Below, piece by piece: positions 1 through 5,310 of a DNA stretch of 5,310 nt; within the stretch, counting starts at the first letter, position 1, and every line of letters starts with the position of its first letter. Position numbers and translations under genes: made by a program. The DNA is taken from contig DAOURC010000063.1 of the NCBI GenBank assembly GCA_030625285.1, positions 1 through 5,310 of the forward strand, given 5' to 3'. Origin of the DNA: Eubacteriales bacterium. GTDB taxonomy: Bacteria > Bacillota > Clostridia > Peptostreptococcales > Acidaminobacteraceae. The notes below the pieces were generated by a model that searched no databases, was not told the DNA's origin, and saw only the letters and a program-made list of their open reading frames with translations.

Positions 1-141
1 ATCACAGGTTTAGGATTGAAAGAAGCTAAAGCAGTAGTTGACGGCGCACCAAATGCTGTTAAAGAAGGCGTTTCTAAAGAAGAAGCTGAAGAAGTTAAAG
101 CTAAGTTAGAAGAAGCTGGAGCTGCAGTAGAAGTTAAGTAA
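1..141 (+). CDS. rplL: 50S ribosomal protein L7/L12, C-terminal part (5' end outside window)
   Basis: L7/L12 is the multicopy acidic protein of the large-subunit stalk; its C-terminal domain recruits and activates translation GTPases such as EF-Tu, EF-G and IF2. Frame 1 is open from the window edge to TAA and gives 46 residues beginning [20 protein letters not shown] and ending AAVEVK. This is the highly conserved end of the L7/L12 C-terminal domain: the GLGLKEAK helix that contacts GTPases, the VDGAP turn, the [18 protein letters not shown] helix and the final VEVK strand. The family is about 120 residues long, so roughly the last 40% is present and the N-terminal dimerisation domain and hinge lie upstream. 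Codon choice (GAA, AAA, GCT, GTT) is that of a highly expressed gene. It is followed by an intrinsic terminator, as expected for the last gene of an rplKAJL or rplJL operon; those upstream genes are not in the window. Confidence 0.97.
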   Translation: MTGLGLKEAKAVVDGAPNAVKEGVSKEEAEEVKAKLEEAGAAVEVK

Positions 142-159
142 TTCGATTATAGAATTAAG

Positions 160-194
160 TCGCTGTTCGGAATAGTCCGGGCGGCGATTTTTTT
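160..194 (+). terminator. Intrinsic terminator after rplL
   Basis: A 12-bp stem pairs bases 160-171 (TCGCTGTTCGGA) with 176-187 (TCCGGGCGGCGA), including three G-U wobbles, around a 4-base loop ATAG. It is followed at once by seven T (188-194). The A/G bases at 157-159 can also pair with the first T residues. It lies 18 bases after the rplL stop and 22 bases before the next start codon. The form is classic for Rho-independent termination. The wobbles and the downstream same-strand gene leave room for partial read-through, so it may act as an attenuator. Confidence 0.88.
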
Positions 195-202
195 ATATGA
201 AA

Positions 203-210
203 GAAAGGAA
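203..210 (+). promoter_or_regulatory. Ribosome binding site of the RidA-family gene
   Basis: The sequence GAAAGGAA has its AGG core about 7 bases before the ATG at 216, a normal Shine-Dalgarno spacing that supports that start. I see no convincing -35/-10 pair between the rplL terminator and this site. Confidence 0.75.
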
Positions 211-215
211 AAATT

Positions 216-569
216 ATGATAAAGAGATATGAGGGAACAGGAAGAATGAGTAGAGTCGTCGAGCACGACAATACACTCTATCTATGTGGGCAGACGCACA
301 ATGATCCAGAATCAGGAATTAAACTTCAAACTATCGAAGTACTTGAAAAAATCGAAAGACTTCTTGGTGAATACGGTTCTGATAAGAGTCATATACTTTC
401 GGTTACAATCTACTTGAAAGACATATGCATGTTTGATGAGATGAATGAGATATGGGACAAGTGGATGGAATGTGGATATGAACCTGCAAGGGCGTGCGTG
501 GAAGCGAAGATGGCTTCTGATAACATTCTTGTCGAGATGTCTGTGATAGCGGCGAAAAAAATATTTTAA
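216..569 (+). CDS. RidA/YjgF/YER057c/UK114-family protein, YoaB-like subgroup
   Basis: The 117-residue product is a complete single-domain RidA-family protein; this branch (E. coli YoaB, from memory 114 aa) has no firmly assigned role. Characterised RidA proteins are soluble trimers that hydrolyse reactive enamine/imine intermediates such as 2-aminoacrylate, formed by PLP enzymes, to 2-keto acids and ammonia. The family signature is at residues 90-108: PARACVEAKMASDNILVEM. Arg92, Cys94 and Glu107 sit where E. coli RidA has Arg105, Cys107 and Glu120 (same spacing of 2 and 15), so the substrate-carboxylate-binding arginine is kept and the protein may be a catalytically competent imine deaminase. 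The N-terminal RMSRVVEHDNTLYLCGQT and GSDKSHILSVTIYLKDICMFDEMNEIWDKW segments point to the YoaB-like group. The ATG at 216 has a good Shine-Dalgarno and fits family length. The gene lies between terminators at 160-194 and 593-630. Its codons (GTC, GAG, CAC, CTC, GGG) look less biased than those of the flanking ribosomal and polymerase genes, and GC over 241-540 is about 40% by hand count. Substrate is unknown. Confidence 0.93.
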   Translation: MIKRYEGTGRMSRVVEHDNTLYLCGQTHNDPESGIKLQTIEVLEKIERLLGEYGSDKSHILSVTIYLKDICMFDEMNEIWDKWMECGYEPARACVEAKMASDNILVEMSVIAAKKIF

Positions 570-592
570 CAAGACAAAGAGTAAGTGTTTAT

Positions 593-630
593 AGAGCGGA
601 ATTGATTGGTAATGATTCTGCTTTTGTTTT
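593..630 (+). terminator. Candidate intrinsic terminator after the RidA-family gene
   Basis: Bases 593-602 (AGAGCGGAAT) pair with 615-624 (ATTCTGCTTT) in a 10-bp stem with two G-U pairs, around a 12-base loop. The descending arm runs into TTTTGTTTT (622-630). It begins 24 bases after the stop codon. The stem has modest GC content, the loop is large and the T-run is broken by one G, so it is probably weaker than the rplL terminator. An alternative pairing of TGCTTTT (619-625) with AAAAGCA (640-646) competes for the same arm but lacks a following T-tract. Confidence 0.5.
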
Positions 631-651
631 GGTTGTTGTAAAAGCAACGGT

Positions 652-681
652 TTGACAAGCACAATCGATGCAATGGATAAC
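652..681 (+). promoter_or_regulatory. Weak candidate promoter upstream of rpoB
   Basis: A perfect -35 hexamer TTGACA (652-657) is followed after 18 bases by GATAAC (676-681), which matches the -10 consensus TATAAT at four of six positions. It would give a transcript with a leader over 200 nt long that passes through the dyad and T-tract at 769-830. The poor -10 makes this uncertain. Confidence 0.3.
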
Positions 682-714
682 CGTGAATTTGTAGAGGTAT
701 TTTTTAATCGTATG

Positions 715-723
715 TGGTACAAT
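715..723 (+). promoter_or_regulatory. Weak candidate extended -10 element
   Basis: TGGTACAAT (715-723) combines the TGn extension with TACAAT, five of six matches to the -10 consensus. No recognisable -35 lies 16-18 bases upstream. It could act as an extended -10 promoter starting near base 730, or be chance in AT-rich DNA. Confidence 0.3.
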
Positions 724-764
724 AGGAAGATAGAAGAAACATTATAAATATCAGAAAAATTATG

Positions 765-793
765 TTGACGCATCTGCGCATATGTGATATCAT
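765..793 (+). promoter_or_regulatory. Main candidate promoter of rpoBC (sigma-70/sigma-A type, extended -10)
   Basis: TTGACG (765-770, five of six matches to TTGACA) and TATCAT (788-793, five of six matches to TATAAT) are separated by exactly 17 bases. A TGA at 785-787 supplies the TGn extended -10 motif. This is the best promoter match I found in the window. It predicts a start near 799-801 and a leader of about 100 nt before the rpoB ATG. The -10 overlaps a perfect 8-bp palindrome TGATATCA (785-792) and lies inside a larger dyad, so binding of a regulator here would block initiation. Confidence 0.8.
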
Positions 794-830
794 TTCATAA
801 TGCGAATAGTATGCGATTTTTATTTTTTTT
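769..830 (+). repeat. Nested CGCAT/ATGCG inverted repeats with T-tract, overlapping the rpoB promoter
   Basis: CGCAT occurs at 769-773 and 777-781, and its complement ATGCG at 800-804 and 811-815. The inner pair extends with one bulge (ATG at 782-784 against CAT at 796-798) and encloses the palindrome TGATATCA. The outer pair is followed directly by A, TTTTT, A, TTTTTTTT (816-830). In RNA that reads through from upstream this could fold into a long interrupted hairpin with a U-tract, that is, a terminator just past the rpoB start site. As DNA it could be an operator centred on the -10 hexamer. Transcripts starting near 800 lack the left arms and would escape termination. Both roles are inferred; the repeats themselves are seen directly. 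Confidence 0.5.
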
Positions 831-852
831 GTAAACTTTTTTATAGTAATTT

Positions 853-875
853 GATTAATTATAATAAGGTTAATC
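853..875 (+). repeat. Small inverted repeat in the rpoB leader
   Basis: GATTAA (853-858) and TTAATC (870-875) are perfect complements around an 11-base spacer containing AAGG. All the pairs but two are A-T, so the hairpin would be weak. No riboswitch or known ribosomal-protein binding structure is recognised in the leader. Confidence 0.3.
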
Positions 876-885
876 TAATTTTGAT

Positions 886-900
886 AAGGGGTGAAGAGGA
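886..900 (+). promoter_or_regulatory. Ribosome binding region of rpoB
   Basis: AAGGGGTG (886-893) is a Shine-Dalgarno-like run whose G-stretch ends 9 bases before the ATG at 901. A second purine run AGAGGA (895-900) abuts the ATG and is too close to act for it. The upstream run therefore probably sets the start at 901, which also matches the conserved N-terminus of Clostridial beta subunits. Confidence 0.65.
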
Positions 901-3900
901 ATGCCACATCCTGTACAACTAGGAAGAACTGAGAGGATGAGCTTTTCCAAAATCAATCAATTAATTCAACTACCAAATCTAATTGAAATCCAAAAAAAAT
1001 CATATGAGTGGTTTTTAAAGGAAGGTCTAGCGGAAGCGTTCCAGGACATTTCTCCTATTGAGGGTTATACTGGAAATTTGGTTTTAGAATTTATTGATTA
1101 TGAAATGGAAAAGGAACCAAAGTACGACATTGAGGAATGTAAAGAAAGAGATGTAACTTATTCAGTTCCTCTAAGAGTTAAAGTTCGATTTATTAATCGA
1201 GAATCTGGTGAAATCAAGGAACAGAAAGTTTTTATGGGAGATTTTCCATTAATGACTTTCAAAGGAACGTTTATTATCAATGGTGCTGAACGTGTAATCG
1301 TAAGCCAGTTGGTGCGTTCACCGGGTCCGTATTATGGAATGAAAATCGACAAGAACGGAAACCACTTATTTTCAACTCAAGTAATTCCTAATAGAGGAGC
1401 TTGGTTGGAATATGAGACAGATTCAAACGATATACTTTATGTCAGAATTGATAGAACGAGAAAAATTCCGTTAACAGTTTTGATTAGAGCGATGGGTTAT
1501 TCTACAAATCACGAGATCATCTCGTTGTTTGGAGAAAACGAAAGATTATACAAAACGTTGGAGAAGGATACTACAACGAACAGAGACGAAGCGTTGCTTG
1601 AAATATATAAACGATTACGTCCGGGTGAACCACCTACGATCGATAGTGCGAATACACTTATAAGTAATCTGTTTTTTGATGAGAAAAGATATGATTTAGC
1701 AAGAGTCGGTCGATACAAGTATAATAAAAAACTAGGTGTTTCTAATAGGATTGAGGAGCAAACAATTGCAGAAGATGTAATTAATCCTATTACTGGAGAG
1801 GTTCTTGCTGAAGCAGGGCAAAAAATCTCGAAAAAGGAAGCGCGTTTAATCGAGAATGCTGGCGTTAAAGAAGTACTAATTAAAATGGATTCTGAAAAAA
1901 CTGTGAAAGTTATCGGAAATAATTTTGTCGATATTCACAACTACGTAGAAGATCTTGGAGATATTGTAATAAATGAAAAAGTATATTTTCCTGTATTGAA
2001 AGATATTTTAGAAACGTGTGAATCGCAGGAAGAAATTCTTGAAGAAATCGAAAAAAGAAAAAAAGAATTGATAGCAAAGCATATTATCATAGACGATATT
2101 ATGGCTTCTGTTAGTTATTTGTTGAACTTGTCTTTTGATGTTGGCGACGTTGATGATATTGACCATTTGGGAAATAGAAGAATTCGTTCTGTTGGCGAGC
2201 TTCTTCAGAATCAATTTAGAATTGGTCTTATGAGAATGGAAAGAGCTGTTAAAGAAAGAATGACTATACAGCAAGATTTAGAGACGATTACACCACAAGC
2301 TCTTATTAATATCAGACCAGTTACTGGAGCTATCAAAGAGTTTTTTGGAAGTTCACAATTATCTCAGTTTATGGATCAAACTAATCCACTAGCTGAACTT
2401 ACACATAAAAGAAGATTGTCAGCATTAGGACCAGGTGGTTTATCTCGTGAGAGAGCTGGATTTGAGGTTCGTGATGTGCATCACTCGCATTATGGAAGGA
2501 TGTGCCCGATCGAAACACCAGAGGGTCCAAATATTGGATTGATTGGATCATTAAGTACTTATGCAAGAATTAATGAATATGGTTTCATTGAATCTCCATA
2601 TAGAATTGTTGATCGAGAGACTGGTATTGTAACAGATGAAATAGAATATATAACTGCAGATATAGAAGAGAAATGTGTAGTTGTACCTGCAAATGAGTTA
2701 TTAGATGAAAACAATAAGTTTGTAAACAAAGTAGTTGCTGCAAGACGACGTTCTGATATTAAAGAATATCCAAGCAGCGAAATTGAATACATGGAAATTT
2801 CTGCTCAGCAAATGATATCAGTTGCAACGGCGATGATTCCATTCTTGGAAAACGATGATGCCAATAGAGCTCTTATGGGTTCAAACATGCAGCGTCAGGC
2901 AGTTCCTTTGGTTAAGGCGAAAGCTCCAATAATAGGTACTGGAATGGAACATAAGGCAGCAGAAGATTCGGGTGCGGTTCAGATTGCTGGATGTGACGGA
3001 GTTGTTACCAAGGTGACAGCTGAAGAAATCGTTATAAAAAGAGATGACAGTTCGGGTAATGAACGTCATAATCTTTTGAAATTTAAGCGTTCTAATCAAG
3101 GAACGTGTATTAATCAGCGACCATTGATAAATAAGGGAGACCACGTTAAAGCTGGTGAAATTATTGCCGATGGACCATCTATAGAAAATGGTGAAATCGC
3201 TTTAGGAACAAATCTTTTAATCGCATTTATGACTTGGGAAGGTTATAACTATGAAGATGCGATGCTTCTTAGTGAAGAACTGGTTGAACAAGATGTTCTT
3301 TCTTCAATTCACATCGAAAAATATGAGTCTGAAGCAAGAGATACGAAACTTGGATCAGAAGAAATAACTAGAGAACTTCCAAATGTAAGCGATGAAGCCT
3401 TAAGAAATCTCGATGAGCGAGGAATTGTTCGTATAGGTGCTGAAGTTGGTGCTGGAGATATCCTAGTAGGTAAAGTTACACCAAAAGGTGAAACTGAATT
3501 GACTCCTGAAGAAAGATTGTTAAGAGCTATTTTCGGAGAGAAAGCTAGAGAAGTTAGAGATACATCGTTAAAAGTACCACATGGTGAAAATGGAATTGTT
3601 GTAGATGTGAAAGTATTTACAAGAGCAAATGGAGATGAATTATCGCCTGGCGTTAATGAATTAGTAAGGGTTTATATTGCTAAGAAAAGAAAAATTAACG
3701 TAGGGGATAAAATGGCTGGACGCCACGGAAATAAGGGTGTTATTTCAAGAATATTGCCTAAGGAAGACATGCCTTTCTTAGAAGATGGTACACCTGTTCA
3801 AATAGTACTAAACCCATTGGGAGTTCCATCTAGGATGAATATCGGTCAGGTGTTGGAAATACATCTTGCCTTGGCGGCGAAAAAATTCAATTGGAAAGTT

Positions 3901-4536
3901 GCTACTCCTGCATTCGATGGCGCAAAAGAAACTCAGATTATGGACTTGTTAGAAGAAGCAGGTTATCCGAGAGATGGAAAACTTGCATTAAGAGATGGTA
4001 GAACAGGAGAATTTTTCGATAATCCTGTTACTGTAGGATATATGTATATGCTTAAGCTTCATCATTTAGTCGATGATAAACTTCACGCAAGAAGTACAGG
4101 ACCTTATTCGCTTGTTACACAACAACCATTGGGTGGTAAAGCTCAAATGGGTGGACAAAGATTTGGTGAAATGGAAGTGTGGGCTCTCGAGGCGTATGGT
4201 GCTGCTCATACATTGCAAGAAATCCTAACGGTTAAGTCAGATGATATCGTAGGTCGAGTGAAAGCTTATGAAGCGATTGTCAAAGGAGAAAGTATTCCAG
4301 AACCAGGTATACCTGAATCCTTTAAAGTATTGATAAAAGAGTTCCAATCTTTAGCGTTAGATGTGAAAATTATAAATGACGCTGAGGGTGAAGTTGAAAT
4401 CAGAGAAACTGATGAAGAAGAATTTGTATCACTCAGTAGTGAAGAAAATTTAATTTCAGCAGATGATTTCAATGTTGATAGCAAAGAACAAGAAAAAGGT
4501 ATTGAACAAAATTTTATTATTCATGAAGAAGAATAA
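901..4536 (+). CDS. rpoB: DNA-directed RNA polymerase subunit beta
   Basis: RpoB is the second-largest subunit of the core enzyme (alpha2-beta-beta'-omega); it forms one pincer of the DNA cleft, part of the active site and the rifampicin pocket. The 1211-residue product is full length for Firmicutes. Rough domains: protrusion and lobe, 27-460; fork, 465-545; external region, about 555-620; hybrid-binding region, flap and wall, about 680-1055; C-terminal clamp/anchor, about 1060-1135. Rifampicin cluster I spans 483-510, with Asp492, His502 and Ser507 at the places of E. coli Asp516, His526 and Ser531; cluster II ([13 protein letters not shown]) is at 536-548. All common resistance sites look wild type. 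Glu785-Asp786 in GYNYEDAM match E. coli Glu813-Asp814, and Lys937 and Lys945 in [12 protein letters not shown] match Lys1065 and Lys1073. The large E. coli insertion before these lysines is absent. Residues after about 1159 form an acidic tail (20 Asp/Glu in the last 52). The start at 901 fits the conserved [17 protein letters not shown]; Met13 (937) would cut it. rpoC begins 29 bases after the stop. Confidence 0.99.
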   Translation: MPHPVQLGRTERMSFSKINQLIQLPNLIEIQKKSYEWFLKEGLAEAFQDISPIEGYTGNLVLEFIDYEMEKEPKYDIEECKERDVTYSVPLRVKVRFINRESGEIKEQKVFMGDFPLMTFKGTFIINGAERVIVSQLVRSPGPYYGMKIDKNGNHLFSTQVIPNRGAWLEYETDSNDILYVRIDRTRKIPLTVLIRAMGYSTNHEIISLFGENERLYKTLEKDTTTNRDEALLEIYKRLRPGEPPTIDSANTLISNLFFDEKRYDLARVGRYKYNKKLGVSNRIEEQTIAEDVINPITGEVLAEAGQKISKKEARLIENAGVKEVLIKMDSEKTVKVIGNNFVDIHNYVEDLGDIVINEKVYFPVLKDILETCESQEEILEEIEKRKKELIAKHIIIDDIMASVSYLLNLSFDVGDVDDIDHLGNRRIRSVGELLQNQFRIGLMRMERAVKERMTIQQDLETITPQALINIRPVTGAIKEFFGSSQLSQFMDQTNPLAELTHKRRLSALGPGGLSRERAGFEVRDVHHSHYGRMCPIETPEGPNIGLIGSLSTYARINEYGFIESPYRIVDRETGIVTDEIEYITADIEEKCVVVPANELLDENNKFVNKVVAARRRSDIKEYPSSEIEYMEISAQQMISVATAMIPFLENDDANRALMGSNMQRQAVPLVKAKAPIIGTGMEHKAAEDSGAVQIAGCDGVVTKVTAEEIVIKRDDSSGNERHNLLKFKRSNQGTCINQRPLINKGDHVKAGEIIADGPSIENGEIALGTNLLIAFMTWEGYNYEDAMLLSEELVEQDVLSSIHIEKYESEARDTKLGSEEITRELPNVSDEALRNLDERGIVRIGAEVGAGDILVGKVTPKGETELTPEERLLRAIFGEKAREVRDTSLKVPHGENGIVVDVKVFTRANGDELSPGVNELVRVYIAKKRKINVGDKMAGRHGNKGVISRILPKEDMPFLEDGTPVQIVLNPLGVPSRMNIGQVLEIHLALAAKKFNWKVATPAFDGAKETQIMDLLEEAGYPRDGKLALRDGRTGEFFDNPVTVGYMYMLKLHHLVDDKLHARSTGPYSLVTQQPLGGKAQMGGQRFGEMEVWALEAYGAAHTLQEILTVKSDDIVGRVKAYEAIVKGESIPEPGIPESFKVLIKEFQSLALDVKIINDAEGEVEIRETDEEEFVSLSSEENLISADDFNVDSKEQEKGIEQNFIIHEEE

Positions 4537-4548
4537 ACTACCATGATG

Positions 4549-4567
4549 AAGGGAGAGAAAGCCCCTT
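4549..4567 (+). promoter_or_regulatory. rpoC ribosome binding site inside a small start-site hairpin
   Basis: AAGGGAG (4549-4555) is the Shine-Dalgarno, ending 10 bases before the TTG at 4566. AAGGG (4549-4553) is perfectly complementary to CCCTT (4563-4567), whose last two bases are the first two of the start codon, around a 9-base loop. The 5-bp stem would pair the ribosome binding site with the start codon. The rpoB stop is only 12 bases upstream, so a terminating ribosome could open it. The RBS call is firm; a regulatory effect is inferred. Confidence 0.6.
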
Positions 4568-5310
4568 GTTTGAATTTAATAATTTCGATTCTATAAAAAT
4601 AGGGTTAGCATCACCAGATAAGATTAGACAGTGGTCAAAAGGTGAAGTTAAGAAGCCTGAGACAATTAATTATCGTACATTAAAGCCTGAAAAAGAAGGT
4701 CTTTTCTGTGAGAAGATTTTTGGACCAACTAAAGACTGGGAATGTCATTGTGGAAAATATAAACGCGTCAGATATAAAGGTGTTATATGTGATCGCTGTG
4801 GTGTAGAAGTAACAAAAGCCAAAGTCCGTCGTGAAAGAATGGGACATATAGAGCTTGCTGCACCAGTATCTCACATATGGTATTTTAAAGGTATACCGTC
4901 TAAAATGGGAATCCTTTTAGACATGTCACCTAGATCTTTAGAAAAAATTCTATATTTTGCATCTTATGTAGTAATAGATGCTGGAGATACATCTTTATCA
5001 TACAAACAGCTATTATCAGAGATGGAATATAATGAATATAAAGATGTGTACGGCAATAAGTTTAAAGCTCAAATGGGAGCGGAAGCAGTTAAAAAATTAT
5101 TGCAGAACATTGATCTTGCTCAATTATCTGCAGAATTAAGAGAAATTTTCAAAGAGAGTACAGGTCAAAAGAGAGTTAAAACAATTAGAAGACTGGATGT
5201 TGTAGAGGCATTTAGAAATTCAGAGAACAAAACAGAATGGATGATTTTAGATGTTGTTCCGGTTATCCCTCCTGATTTAAGACCAATGGTTCAATTGGAT
5301 GGAGGACGTT
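4566..5310 (+). CDS. rpoC: DNA-directed RNA polymerase subunit beta', N-terminal part (3' end outside window)
   Basis: RpoC is the largest core subunit; it carries the catalytic Mg-binding aspartates (NADFDGD motif), which lie beyond the window. The 248 codons present encode the N-terminal clamp. [16 protein letters not shown] is followed by the [19 protein letters not shown] block (24-42) and the zinc-binding domain with Cys60, Cys62, Cys75 and Cys78 (ECHCGKYK...ICDRCG), equivalent to E. coli Cys70, Cys72, Cys85 and Cys88. Next come [20 protein letters not shown] (93-112), [20 protein letters not shown], and finally [21 protein letters not shown] near the edge. The start must be TTG at 4566: it places FEFNNFD where the family begins, has a good Shine-Dalgarno, and the first in-frame ATG is at residue 92, inside conserved sequence. 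The frame stays open upstream of TTG but contains no ATG and no conserved sequence. The gene is co-oriented with rpoB at a 29-base gap, so they should be one operon; I see no promoter or terminator between them. Confidence 0.98.
   Translation, partial: MFEFNNFDSIKIGLASPDKIRQWSKGEVKKPETINYRTLKPEKEGLFCEKIFGPTKDWECHCGKYKRVRYKGVICDRCGVEVTKAKVRRERMGHIELAAPVSHIWYFKGIPSKMGILLDMSPRSLEKILYFASYVVIDAGDTSLSYKQLLSEMEYNEYKDVYGNKFKAQMGAEAVKKLLQNIDLAQLSAELREIFKESTGQKRVKTIRRLDVVEAFRNSENKTEWMILDVVPVIPPDLRPMVQLDGGR

Larger units (their letters stand above)
570..900 (+). other. Gene-free regulatory stretch upstream of rpoB
   Basis: There is no credible coding sequence in these 331 bases. On the + strand, a frame stays open from 524 to a TGA at 653-655 but lacks an ATG or Shine-Dalgarno. 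The minus-strand open frame across 312-773 is mostly antisense to the RidA-family gene and resembles no protein I know. The stretch contains a terminator candidate for the RidA-family gene (593-630), two weak promoter-like elements (652-681 and 715-723), the strong candidate rpoB promoter (765-793), a nested dyad followed by a T-tract (769-830), and an AT-rich leader with a small inverted repeat (853-875). The rpoB Shine-Dalgarno lies at its end. Confidence 0.8.

Noticed and set aside
524..655. + strand frame open past the RidA-family stop, ending at a TGA at 653-655
   Set aside because: It has no ATG and no Shine-Dalgarno, and the translation resembles nothing known. Most of its end overlaps the terminator hairpin.
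312..773. Minus-strand open frame of 153 codons
   Set aside because: It is antisense to the RidA-family gene and then runs through the regulatory stretch. It has no recognisable protein features, and the + strand gene it overlaps is clearly real.
860..865. Perfect TATAAT in the rpoB leader
   Set aside because: No -35 element lies at a suitable distance (TTGTAA at 829-834 is 25 bases away) and the stretch is very AT-rich, so this is probably chance.
937..939. Alternative rpoB start at Met13, preceded by GAGAGG
   Set aside because: The first 12 residues ([12 protein letters not shown]) match the conserved N-terminus of Clostridial beta subunits, and the purine run is too close to this ATG.
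2347..2544. Possible rifampicin-resistance substitutions (Thr494 and Ala498, where E. coli has Asn518 and Ser522)
   Set aside because: To my knowledge these residues are the normal Firmicutes versions, as in Bacillus. The key sites Asp492, His502 and Ser507 are unchanged, so nothing indicates resistance.
4537..4565. Possible terminator between rpoB and rpoC from the AAGGG/CCCTT inverted repeat
   Set aside because: The stem is only 5 bp and no T-tract follows, so it does not fit intrinsic termination. Pairing with the start site is the better reading.
4543..4596. 17-codon frame (ATG ATG AAG ...) overlapping the rpoC start in another frame
   Set aside because: There is no Shine-Dalgarno before it, it is very short, and it competes with the well-supported TTG start of rpoC. 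The AAGGGAG lies inside it and serves rpoC.

Overview
The window is a piece of the ribosomal-protein/RNA-polymerase gene cluster of a low-GC Gram-positive bacterium, most likely of class Clostridia. The evidence is an AT-rich sequence, a beta subunit starting [17 protein letters not shown] with the Firmicutes version of the rifampicin pocket ([20 protein letters not shown]), no Proteobacterial-type insertion between the flap and the catalytic lysines, and a beta' start reading (M)[16 protein letters not shown]. Genus cannot be set from what is visible.

Layout, all genes on the + strand: (1) the last 46 codons of rplL (1-141) and a good intrinsic terminator 18 bases later (160-194); (2) a complete 117-residue RidA/YjgF-family gene of the YoaB-like type (216-569), followed by a second, weaker terminator candidate (593-630); (3) a 331-base gene-free stretch (570-900) holding a strong sigma-70/sigma-A-type promoter (765-793, extended -10), a nested dyad plus T-tract built around it, weaker promoter-like elements upstream, and an AT-rich leader of about 100 nt; (4) complete rpoB (901-4536); (5) the first 248 codons of rpoC (4566-5310), starting at TTG and cut by the window edge.

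RpoB and RpoC form the catalytic core of RNA polymerase, and L7/L12 is the ribosomal stalk protein whose genes usually lie just upstream. Here a terminator, an unrelated metabolic-housekeeping gene, a second terminator and a dedicated promoter separate the stalk genes from rpoBC. This suggests that rpoBC is transcribed largely on its own. No promoter was found for the RidA-family gene, so it probably depends on read-through from rplL.

I see no mobile element, CRISPR array, RNA gene or defence system. This is mainly conserved housekeeping DNA. The points worth a second look are the promoter-embedded dyad/terminator before rpoB, the RidA-family gene inserted between rplL and rpoB, and a small hairpin that pairs the rpoC Shine-Dalgarno with its TTG start.
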